Source: Antennarius striatus (Eukaryota > Chordata > Actinopteri > Lophiiformes > Antennariidae). From it: a stretch of 64,000 bases of DNA. The stretch lies in assembly GCF_040054535.1 (NCBI RefSeq), contig NC_090797.1, positions 9,895,001 to 9,959,000 of the forward strand, in the 5' to 3' direction. Within the stretch, counting starts at the first letter, position 1. Each line of letters opens with the position of its first letter. The position numbers were made by a program, and so were the translations under genes. The notes beneath the pieces were generated by a model. The model did not search any database and was not told the origin of the DNA. It was given only the letters and a program-made list of their open reading frames with translations. Of the stretch, positions 24,224 through 35,277 are shown piece after piece.

Positions 24224-25579
24224 TGGTGTTTTGAAGTGTTTCATGGTTCCATAATTTGTTTCAACAGAATTGAGTGATTCAATGATTTTCCCTTCTGCTT
24301 CGTGTAAAAAAAGAAAAGAAACAATGCTTTTTAAAAATTGCTGTGTTTTTTAAAGCCTGAAAGTGGTAATTACTTTTGTGTCTGTGATCTGCTTTTTTTC
24401 TACAAAAACTGAAAAAACATCCTGCGAGACTCGTGATTCCATAATTTTAAATACAGTCTCTATTGCAAAGGAACAATTGTCAAACTAATTTTCACCAAGG
24501 GCCACATTAGCATAATGGCTGTCCTCCAAGAGCCAGATGTAACTAAAAAAATGTAAGTTAAAATACTTCAAAATAAACATAACTACTCAATGTTAAATGT
24601 TCTAAATTCATTACTTATTTAAGTTACAAACAATAGTTACACAGAAAAAATGTTTGCTTGTTGCTCTGTTATTAATCATTTTAATTTGTCAGGTCATGAA
24701 ACCCACAGAACTCCATCAATCAAGGATCAAACAATCCAAGAGAAGAAGGATAAATAACACAAACTGATATTAACTTTGTTCAAAATGTTTTTGTCAAAGT
24801 TAAAATAGAATATTCAGGAACTTGTTATTTACTTCAGATTGTTACTGGTTGGGAAAATGTGTTCAGACAGAACTAAGGTAAACACTGAATCAGTAAAGTC
24901 AACACCTTGAGCTTGCTTATAGTCCTGAGTTTGGTTGAGGACACTTGTCGTGAACACCTTGGGACCAGACCATGTTGAAACTGAGAATAAACAACATCAA
25001 CAACCTCTGGAGGGGGAGAGACCTTTCCTTCAGAGAAGCTCTTACTTGGGATAAAATGAAGAGCATCTACGCAGGAATTGGATCGGACAGCTCCATAGCA
25101 CAAATCAGGACAAAGAGGTACATAGAGATAGAAAAACCAGGCGCATATGTTGGACAGCCCAAGAACATTTTGCTAATAAGTTTTTTTCAGTTTCGGTCAA
25201 CTTTTTTTGCTTATGAATGAGTCAAAGTTTTAATTTAACTTCAGTGCTTCTCACCACTGCATTGACATTACTGTATAGGCACATGTTTCATCCAGTGACA
25301 GGATACAGGTATGAATGAGCATTTTGAAATAACAGCAAAAAGTTGTCTTTTTCTCCATCATTAAACTGTCTAGTTGGTGACTCAACAATAAAGCAGCAAC
25401 AACATGTGGTATTACATAAAAAGTCAATGGAAAGGTATGACTATACTCAGGAAAATGCAGACAATTGTGAGACAAGAATGGTGTGGGAGAAAAAAGTATA
25501 CATGGAATTCAGATAGTTTCTCAGAAGTCTGAACAAACATACTTGTCAAAGAGAAGAAACTCTTCCACTAGAGAGGTAT

Positions 25580-26184
25580 AGTTGTTTTCAAAATAATAGC
25601 AGCATGAATAACCTGTTTTTGGTAGAAATTAAATTACTGCATGGTAAATAATTTACTAGTTGCTGTACTTGGGTCATAGAAAACCAACAGAGCCAACATT
25701 CATGATATGTATGGTCCTGAGTCTGTGTAATTGAATAATGAATTGAAGGGGCCTGTTCAAAAAATAGCAGTGTGGAGTTCAATTAGGGAAGTCATTCAAT
25801 CTGGGCTGGAATACCTGTTCACAGATGCCAGAAGTTGGTCGACTCCATGCAACACAGATGTGAAGCGGTTCTCAGAAACAGTGGCTATACAACTAAATAT
25901 TAGTTTAGTGATTCATAGGAATGCTGAATCCTGGATATTTTTCAGTTTATACAGTGAATATTTGAGTTGGTAAAGTAAAATGCAGGCACTGCTATTTTTT
26001 TGAACAGCCCACTGTTCATCTTTCTTCATTTTCTGTAAAGTAATTAAAGAATTTCTGCTTTTTTCTTCATGTTTTGATTCAGAATATAATGTGCAGTGTT
26101 CCCAATGCAGGGAAATAAAAACCATTAAAAGGATTTTGGGGATTACTCAATTTTTTAAACAGACTATTATTTTGAACACAACTG
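25580..26184. mobile_element. Non-autonomous Tc1-like element
   Basis: The left end AGTTGTTTTCAAAATAATAG is the inverse of the right end CTATTATTTTGAACACAACT with one or two mismatches, and TA flanks both ends. About 600 bp, without a transposase frame. It may be mobilised by the same group of transposase as the remnant at 23948-24223, but the link is inferred. Confidence 0.7.
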
Positions 26185-26349
26185 TAGCTTGTTGTAGAGT
26201 AGTGATAAGCAAGTATGCACACAAGTACAGAGCTTATAAAACATCCAGGTAGTATTAGTTCACACACAGAAGCCAGGATTTTACGCAAGGCATTGACCCT
26301 GAATTTATTGGCAATCGGTTTATTCCGAACAGAAACAGCATTATAACGT

Positions 26350-27132
26350 TTTCTGGTTTTACATTCCACCCAAGAATTGATGTTCCTGAACCAATTACAA
26401 CAACAAAAAAGTTCCCCAACCAGTTAATAATGTTCCATGTAAATATAGATAGCTTTAGGCAATAAATTTTGGCAGTGAAAGCATTATACTGTAAATATGT
26501 CCCTACAGTAAATAGTACAACAACACTGATCCAGTTACGGAACAGAGGATGGAGAATCAGAGGGAGACGGAGAAGTTATGGCAGCTTATGATGCAATAAA
26601 GTTTGTGTATGTCAGAGCGAACACGGTGTCGCTCTGAACGAAGCATCTTGTGATCGGTCAAGAACAGGAAGACAACACTGATAAATATCCGGAGTGTCGT
26701 AGAAGGAAGTCCACCGAAGGAGATTCATTGCTCCAAAGCGCTGGCAGGACGGGGACACACTGCACTGAAAATGACTGGCAGCCAATGAGTCAATGTCTAA
26801 ATCAAACAATTTTTTTAAGTGACAGACTGCAATGTTTACCTGTTATGAATATTGGGAGATTGTCTTTTCCTTGACTGCTGGTAATATGCCGCAAACTTCT
26901 CTCAGATGTCATCACGCACTGAGTGAATGACAAGATGGGATACATGTGGTCAGATATTTTTTTCGAGAACACAAAAAAAACCCCCGGTATTAACCGGTTT
27001 ACAATTATTTTCTGTTCCGATTCTCTTCCGGAACATTAAAAGATTTAAAGTTTTCGGTTTCGTTTTTGTTCAAGGCAAAATACCAAAGTTTCTGGTGTTC
27101 TTTTTTGTTCCATGAACCGGTCCAAAGCCCTG
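26350..27132 (-). mobile_element. Possible hAT-like DNA transposon remnant
   Basis: Read on the minus strand, the segment begins CAGGGCTTTGGACCGG at 27132 and continues with AAC/GAA-rich sequence typical of fish hAT ends. A recognisable opposite terminus and 8-bp target duplication were not found, so the borders and class are tentative. Confidence 0.3.
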
Positions 27133-27394
27133 ATTTTAAGTCTTTATACTGTATATTGGACCTGACATCCTCTGTGGGCTGCTGAAGTGCTTTAATTATG
27201 GATTCATCCACATGCAGACCAGCATTAAACTTTCAGAATTATCTAACAGTGTGAGGAGAATGTACGTCCTTACATTACACATATATTGTAAATTTGCAAG
27301 AATACAGCTGTATATTTTCAGATATTCAAAAATACAGTCCTTTTCAGGCAAAGCTGTCCATGTCTTTGAATTTCTCCTCAGGCGATTATCGACC

Positions 27395-29393
27395 ATGGCT
27401 CAGTCCGCCCCTCCGGTTCTCTCCGTGGTCCCCACTCGGGCTCTGGTGGATGAGAAGTTAAAGGTGTTGGTAGAGAACCTGGCTCCAGGATCCCCAATAA
27501 CCCTTCACTCCCTCCACCAGTCAGAGGATCAGGATTACTGGGAGGCCTTTGGACACTACATCAGTGATCACAGAGGCGCAGTATCTGGTGAGTGTTCACC
27601 TTTGTAGATACCATGTCCAGTTTCAGGAGTGACCTCATGTGTTGAAAACAACCAGACCCCAGGTGTTTGCTGTCTGTCTTTAACTTGTTGGTTTCTTTTA
27701 GAACTTTATTTCCCTGTTGTTGACTTTTTCACATTTCTAGTTGCAGAGGATTTGAGTTTTGGGGGCACCTACACAGGAGTAGAGATCATGGGTTTGTTGT
27801 GGAGTATGCGGCCAGTTCCAGGATCTCGTGAAGGTGTCAGGTAATCCATGAAATTTCTGGAATGCTGCTATGAGATTCTTTGCTTTATTGATGATTCTTC
27901 TTTGTTGTAAACAAAGTCATCAATATCATTTTACAAGCACAAAACACCTCACTGTATCGGGAAATACAAAAAAAATACCTAAGTTATATTGTCTTAAAAT
28001 CACAAATGTTCCAAAAAAACCTGTATATTTTGAGATGTTTGTTGTTACCTCAAGTGTTGCTGTGCTGCATTTTATGTTATATCAGCATCAATTTTAAATG
28101 GAATTCTAATAAAGTGTCCCTGGAAGACATTCACACTCCAACCTGGGGCATGATTGGGGCCAGGCTTCCATGGTGGTCAGCAAGGCCATTGTTACTATCT
28201 GCCATAAGAAGCAAGGAGGCACAAGCCTCCATTCAGATTTTGCGGCATCAACATAGGTGGCTCTGAAAGGATGGTAATGCAATCGCGCCTTCCTGGGCAG
28301 GAAAAACCCAAACTAGCTGTTCGCTTCAGGAGGAGGGTTTGGAGGCTGTGATGTAGTGGAGAGCTGCCGCCAACTCCTGGTTTGCCATCTCAGACTGGAT
28401 GTTGGTTTGGGGGTGGAAACCAGAGGATATGCTGAGTGGGGCTCCACACTTTAGACAAAAATAATTCCAAACATGAGAGACAAACTGCAGCCCCTGTACG
28501 AAACAATGTCTGCTGGAATCCCTTGGAGGTGGAAAACACGTTGAACCAGAAGATCAGCGGTGTCACGCACGGCAGGAAGCTGAAGAACAGTGACAAAATG
28601 AGCAGAATTGGAGAGATGGTCAACAATAGCAAATATGACAGTATGACAGTCGGCCAGACCCTCCTTTCAAGCACCTTGGAGAAAACTTTCCCAAGGAGGA
28701 GTGTGAGGAGTGTGACTCCACTGTAGTTGGCACCCACCCTCTGGTCCCCTTCTAAGCTGGTTCTATCACACACTGATCAAGTTTATTGACAATGCCATAG
28801 CATACAGGAAAGTGTATCTGAAAATATGCAAACAGACATCTGAATTTTAAGAGTCAGTGACAAATAGGCAATGAATTGGTGAGCTTAGCTTTACCTTCTT
28901 GTTACTGAATTTCAGGCTGGTCTAATGCCCGGAAATATAAGAACGCATGATGGTACTGTGGATATTAAAAGTTCTGCCCTTTACCTATCAGGTTGAGAAA
29001 GACAAATGTCTGCACCCCCATGCTGGTCAGCGTCTCGGTCTACAGAGGACATTTAGCTGAGGGCTTCAGGGATCAGAGTCCTTTGGCGTCGGCTCTCATA
29101 GAAAGATGGTACATGGCTCCAGGGGTCCAGAGGATCGATATCAGAGAGAAAGGAGTCAGAGGGACCCTCTTTATACCACCAGGTACAGCTGAGTTATGTT
29201 CTGTTTTTGTTGATCTTGAAAGAGTTGATGTCCCCTAACCAGGTTCTGAAACTAACACCCGGCCAACGCCGATGGTGTGTTTGGAGAGTAAATTGTTGTG
29301 GTTGTCTTCCCCACTGGTGGGGCATAAGAAGCAAGGTGGCACAAGCCCCACTGGTGGGGCAGACAACTCACAACTTTGGATAATTTTGTCTGT

Positions 29394-29488
<95 letters not shown>

Positions 29489-32400
29489 CCAGCAGCAGAC
29501 GACCTGCCGGGTATGTCAAGTGAAAGCCACTGTTTGTCATTCTCTGCCTCTGATTGGCTCTGACTCTGACACATTTGGTTCGAATCAACCATCAGCTAAT
29601 CAGATACAGAGATGGAATATCATTGCATAAAGGTCCCTTATTATACTCTTTTTAATCAATATCTCACAGATCTCACAGACAACCACTTACTGATTTCTAA
29701 ATGTTTATAAAATGCAAAATTGTGTTCGCAATTTCGTATTTGAATCACGCACTACATCTGACCAGTTACCCTTTCTGCTGCCAACTCACGGCGAGCGGCA
29801 CTGCTCCATACACGCATCTCCAACACTCATCACTATATTGACGAGTTGGGAGTGATGCCATGGACATGCATGCACATTTGGACAGACACACAACTAAGAA
29901 GCAGCATTGAGAAATACGTTGTCATTGATCAGTCTTTGATCAGTAGATCAAAAGTACTGTAATTCTGCTTCATATTTGCGCTTGTGAGTCAAAAAGTTAG
30001 TTTTGAACCCTGCCCCTGACCCTTTTTGGTAGGACTGTGGCAAGATTTTTTGATTTCTTAAACTGTCTTTTCTCAGATGAAGTCCAGACATGTTTGTCTC
30101 TCTGCTTCAGGTCCAGGGCCTTTCCCTGGGGTGTTGGATATGTGGGGAGGGGGTGGAGGACTGGTGGAGTATCGCTCGTCTCTGCTGGCATCCCATGGTT
30201 ATGCTTCTTTTGTACTGGAATATTTCACCGATGGTGAGATGAGAAAAACAGTTGGATTGAGCTATTTTGAGGTGAGTGCTGCTTTATTTTATCCAGAGTT
30301 CCTCCATTCTGTGTGAAGGATGTCTGATATTTGTCAAGTGTTTTGCTTTCTTTGCTAACCCCACACTTGAAGGGGTGTACCAACGCCGAACATCAAAAGG
30401 CTGGAATTCACTCAAAGACCAGGTCGTTGCTTCTTTTTCTTTTATTTTTCTTTACAACCTTTTTCTCCAATGGTCTTCAAAAGTAGTAGTAGATGAAAAC
30501 CCTTAAACATCACATGATCATCATTATGAAAAACAGGTTCTAATAAATTAAAAAATCAGACCCATAATCAATAATTATAATATACATACATATACAAATT
30601 GATATTGATCAATTATCAAACCCTTTCACATTAACCATTAACCAAGTGCATGAAAAGAGATTTAATTTTTTCCCTTTAAGTTAAAACAGATGTAAGTAAT
30701 TTCAATGTAAATTCATCAAAATAGATAAAATACATTTTTGTTTTTTCTTTTAGCCCATGAAACCAATGAATTAAGCATTTTACTAAACCAACATATAAAT
30801 TAATAACTAAATCAACACACAATTTCCCACCAGGTTTAGACACATTTAAATCCCATATCCACTATAAAATTACTATTATTTTCAGTAAGTCACATTTATA
30901 GCAGCCTTAAACACGCCGTCTGCATATAGAGAAAACATATGACCCGTTTATCCCATGCCCTCACTAGCAGTCAACCTTTACACACAGCACCGGGCGCTAC
31001 AAATAACTTCACCCACACTTCAGATACCTCGCATCCACACATAAAACTAAAGTGTTCTTACCGGCGGTCCGTTCGGCTCTTTGTTAGTACGTTTTTCGCG
31101 CTCTGTATGGGAAACTTAACTTTTCTGCTCCGTAGTGGCGTCTCTTCTCTCTGCTTGACTTGACACAGGTGAGCAATCCACATGCTCACACCCCAGCTGA
31201 TGAGCCGGGAGCGCCCATCGCTGCAATCACCCCCCCCCCCCCCCACACACACACACACACCCGCAAACTACTTCAAATGTGCAAAACGAATGGCCGAACT
31301 CTCCCGAATTACACACCAACCTCATCTGGGACCACCCAGTTGAACACGGGTGCAGACGCGCTCTGCCGGATACACTATTAATGAAAACACAGTATTCACA
31401 GCTAAGATCTGGTTGATCGTGCGCGCTGCAACACCGCCATGGTTACGCACACGCACATCAGCTGACGAAACAGCTGTTCGCCGCTACATTACTAGTCATA
31501 TTTTTACTTTAATAGTTTTTTTTTTGGTTTTGTTTGTTTTTTTGGGTTTTTTTTTTGGTATGTTCTCCTAAGTTGAACATTTCTAACTTTTGATGATAAA
31601 ATTAAACCTGGTGTAGTTACCACCATACCACCATACCCTCTGGATGTACTTATACTGAATTTTCCTCTTGTTAAATTCACATATAAAAGGACTATAACCC
31701 AAAGAAAACATGAATAAGGGTGTTTTGGGCAAAAAATACTCTTTTGACTTTTTCTTTTTTTTATATTTGCCTGTATAAAACACTAGGTATATTTTTATAC
31801 TCTCCTTGTGTGCCTAAATATCTATCAGTATTGTATGAATGTGTGTGTGAATTATGTTTCAAACAACATTACAACTCAGTGCACCCCAGTAAGAGCTACA
31901 GCCACCAGTTTCCCCCTGATTGCTCCCATCAACCTTGGTGAAAACATCTGCATTCTGGTTAATTCATTACCAACTAATTGAGTAAAAATTAGTCTGAAGT
32001 CTGCACAACAACCTGAAATAGATATCCTGTTATCTGCTTCTGCACAGGCAGCATTTAATATTCTCAAGAACCATCCTCAAGTGATTCCAGAGAGAACTGG
32101 AATTTTTGGTTTTTGCCTCGGCTCAACTGCGGCCATGCTTATGGTAACTAGGAGCACCGTTGTTAAGGCAAGTTCCAAATATCTTGAACATGTTTATGTT
32201 AAACTATGTGCCACAAACACATAACCATAAAAGAAGAGTTTTAATATCTGCCTTGATGACTTATTGTCTATCAGTGTGTCGTTTCAGCCTATATGTTGTG
32301 TTGGTGTCAGCGGCTTCCACGTCATTCTTCCTGGATTCAGCATGAGAGGAATCCATGAAGTGGTGGATAAGTAAGTACTGTATTCTATTGTGTCAGAAAC

Positions 32401-35277
32401 CTAAATACATATATTGACTGAAATCAACTTTATATATAGAGCACATTTCATAAAACGTGCAACGCAAAGTGCTACACAGAATTAGAAACACCAAACACAA
32501 ATAAAAGAAAACAGTTTTAGGGCAGCACGGTGGCGCAGTGGGTGGCGCTGTCGCCTCACAACACGGCGGGTCTGGGTTCGAGTCCCGCTCTGTGCGGAGT
32601 TTGCATGTTCTCACCGTGTCTGCGTGGGTTCTCTCCTGGTTCTCCATCTTCCTCCCACCTTCAAAAGCATGCGCTTCAAGTTCATTCCTCCCGTAGGAGT
32701 GAGTGTGTGCGTGTGCATGGTTGTCTGTCTTTGTGTTTGTCTGTGGCTCCGCGGTGCACTGGCATTGTGCCCGGAGTATCCCCCGCCTGAGGCTTATGAT
32801 TGTGAAATAAGAGGGCTGTTAAGTCATTTAAAAACCAGTGAAAATCTTAAAAGCGACCCTGAAACGGGCTCCTGTGTAATGTTGCGTGACTGGTTGATTG
32901 ACCCTCCATGTCAGTGCTTGTGCGGCTGAGTTTTGGAATAACTGGAGTTTTAAAATACTATTTTTGAAGTACTTATGACACAAAGTTTAACAGCTGGAGT
33001 GACAGACCAGTTACTTGTGCTACAGGTATTTTAATGTGATTACTGTGGATGAGAACAACCATCACATATGGCGAGAGGTTGCTGTGCAACTTATGAAAGA
33101 CCCGTCAAAGAAACTGAATGTAAGTACATTTTGCACTGATGTCACACAGCGTAACAAACCCCTTGCTATTCATTGTTGATGCAGATGTGTGTTCAACATT
33201 GATCCTTTTTCATCAAAGGTTTGGGTTTCAATCATTAAATTGCCATAAATTGGTTAGACTTTTGAGCCACGTCAATGGATTTATTCTAATTTATTTGTGG
33301 TTATTTTGTTGTAAGATGGGGAACATCAGCTGTCCTCTGTTGTTGGTCAATGGCCTTGATGATCAAAACTGTGCTGCATCCAGGTTTGCTGAAGATGTGA
33401 GTACACATTTTAATGATGTCTAAATAAAGGAGAATGAACCAGGACACATTAGTGAATATACAGTATTCACAAATAAGGAACTGGTGGCATAAGTCCTTAT
33501 TTTATAACACATACAGCAGTTGATAGCAGAATATTTGTCAACCAATAGTAACCTAGAAAGAACAATATGGAGCTGTTGCCTCACAGCAAGAAGGTTCCAG
33601 GTTCGAGTCTTTCTGTCCGTGAGTGTGTGTGTGGGTAGTTGTTTGTTCTCCATGTGGGAGGCAATGTGCCGGTGATACGTCCAGGGTATACCCCGCCTGT
33701 CGCCCGCAGCCAGCTGGGATAGGCTCCAGCAACACCAGTGTCACACAAAATGGAGAAAGCAGACAAAGACGAGACATTACAATTGATTACCATATTATTG
33801 TCTATAGAATTCTGGTGAGAACCACAGCCTCATTGTCAGCAGAAGTACATTAGACTCAAAATTGTGTGACAATACATTTAAAATCTTTATTTTAAATGTG
33901 TTCTATAAAAGATTCTACAGAGTAACCTCTGGTCCGTACAAATTTAAGTGTCGCAAGACCTTTTTTATGCCAGATCTTCCAGACATTGAATGCCACAGGG
34001 AAGGACCACCTGCTGACCACAGTGCAATACCCTGATGCTGGACACCTGATTGAACCACCCTTCTCACCACACAGCAGGGCTACTACATTTATGACCGGCA
34101 CAAATTCAAAATGTGAGTTCTGTTGACATGACACTTCACTGCCTTTGTTTTTTCATATTGTTTGTTCAGAGTTACGGAAGGTAAATGTACTAACATGATC
34201 AGTTGATAAAAGATGGGTTCCCTTCACTTCTTACCATGGATCCAAATCTTTAGCTACGTTTCACCTCTAGCAGTAGTAGTTCTTTATAAGTTTTGTCAAA
34301 TGTAATAACAGGCAAATTCAGAAGCATGTAGAATGTCTGTCAGGACAAGGAAAGTGATGCTGCTATTTTAAGTATGTTGCACATCTTCACATTTGAGTTA
34401 GACCTTTTAAATGATTCAGTCATTTAATTGGAAGCCATTACATATTTAACTGGAAGAAAGTGTTCTACTTGCATGGAACATTGGTGGACATTATTTTTAT
34501 TGATTTATTTTTAATTTTATATACTAATTTGATCCCGAAGGGAAATTAAGAAAGAACACTTTAGTTCAAACGCAGGCATACATATTGGTGAGTACAGGCC
34601 CCTGTAGCACACACACACACACACACACAGACACACAGACAAACACACACACACACACGGGGCCTGTAGGCATGCAAGGGGAGGTAGAGGCAGGTAGGCA
34701 GCTCCTTCATGGCGCGCCCCTCATGAGTAATTTCTGATACTTGCATCAAACTAGGTAACCTTGTAATTTGTTAATTCACTTACTAATTAATAACTATTAG
34801 TGTGAATTACAAACAGACACAAATTTGCATTAAATTACATTTTTTTCTGTTTTTGTTAGTCTTTCAATATGCAGGATAGGACTTAAGTTCCATTTGAACA
34901 TATTGAATTTATAGTAAATGTTCCTGGCATAAATATTAAATCTACATTTCTACCTTTGCCACTGTCCTACAGCAGCAGTGTAGTAAGTGGTCTAAAGCTA
35001 GTTTTACAGTATATTTCATACAGGAAGCAAATATTTCATGAAACAAAATGATTTTAGTGATAGGGGGCCGTGCCCCTAATGAGGAAAGCCACCTTACTGT
35101 AAAGTCAACATGTAACAGCATGCTCTATCAGACATTATGTTGTGTGTTTCAGTGATATTGCTGTTTGGAGGCCAAACAAAACCCCATGCAGATGCCCAGG
35201 AAGATAGCTGGAGGAAGATCTTAGCTTTTCTGCAGCATCATCTCTATTCCAGCACTACTACCACAGCCAGGATGTGA
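27395..35277 (+). CDS. baat: BAAT/ACOT-family acyltransferase-thioesterase, gene 2
   Basis: Tandem duplicate of gene 1 in the same orientation. Ten coding exons: 27395-27587, 27741-27840, 28992-29182, 30111-30271, 32048-32167, 32288-32370, 33026-33119, 33316-33396, 33974-34112, 35153-35277. These join to 428 codons plus TGA with every splice phase equal to gene 1. Exon 4 is 6 bp longer (GEMRKTVG in place of GQAEVE). The triad is intact: Cys in GFCLG, Asp in NGLDDQN, His in DAGHLIEPP. Differences cluster near the nucleophile (GFCLGSTAAM against GICLGSSVAM) and in the following exon (MRGIHEVVDKYFN against KRQINELLNKYSN), which may alter acyl-chain choice. The C-terminus TTTARM has no peroxisomal signal. 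No disabling change was seen, so both copies appear functional. Confidence 0.93.
28170..28690 (-). pseudogene. Ty3/Gypsy integrase remnant (intron 2 of gene 2)
   Basis: Minus-strand sequence encodes IVDHLSNSAHFV, then VQRVFHLQGIPADIVS, and after frame breaks SGFHPQTNIQSEMANQE, which follows the order of a Ty3/Gypsy-type integrase core (usual forms IVDRFSK.AHF, HGIP.DIVSDRG, HPQT.GQ.ER.N). Stop codons and frameshifts interrupt it and no LTRs were found beside it. It is a fossil fragment absent from gene 1. Confidence 0.72.
29395..29486. repeat. CA microsatellite (intron 3 of gene 2)
   Basis: About 46 CA units just after exon 3 (28992-29182). Gene 1 has only a short CA run at the corresponding place (15964-15979). 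Confidence 0.97.
30332..31488. mobile_element. 1.16-kb insertion in intron 4 of gene 2, possible solo LTR
   Basis: The flanks align to gene 1 (ctgatattt.. at 17550 and acttt.atagttttt at 17573), and the intervening 1,157 bp is absent there. The insert begins TGTCAAGTG and ends CGCTACA, as an LTR would in either orientation. A matching target duplication is not clear, so the LTR call is tentative although the insertion itself is plain. Confidence 0.55.
32162..32173 (+). other. baat: GC-AG intron donor, gene 2 intron 5
   Basis: Exon 5 ends GTTAAG at 32167 followed by GCAAGT, identical to gene 1. The joined acceptor is at 32287/32288 (gtttcag). Conservation in both copies supports real use. Confidence 0.85.
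32519..32815 (+). repeat. Family A SINE (intron 6 of gene 2)
   Basis: The best-preserved family A copy here: GGCAGCACGGTGGCGCAGTG head, GGGTTCGAGTCCCGC box B, tgtgcggagtttgcatgttc body. It is part of a roughly 560-bp insertion (about 32406-32972) absent from the 85-bp intron 6 of gene 1, so it arrived after the duplication. Confidence 0.75.
33568..33742 (+). repeat. Family A SINE, internally deleted (intron 8 of gene 2)
   Basis: Same position and left flank as the SINE at 20085-20345 in gene 1, but shortened in the middle. It ends with the ggtataccccgcctgtcgcc and ctgggataggctcc motifs. Confidence 0.7.

Larger units (their letters stand above)
22557..27381. other. Spacer between the two BAAT-like genes, transposon-rich
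   Basis: No host gene seen. From left to right: L2-type LINE 3' end (minus strand), family B SINE, Tc1-like transposase fragment, a non-autonomous Tc1-like element, and a hAT-like remnant. The last few hundred bases before 27382 should contain the unidentified 5' leader and promoter of gene 2. Confidence 0.6.
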
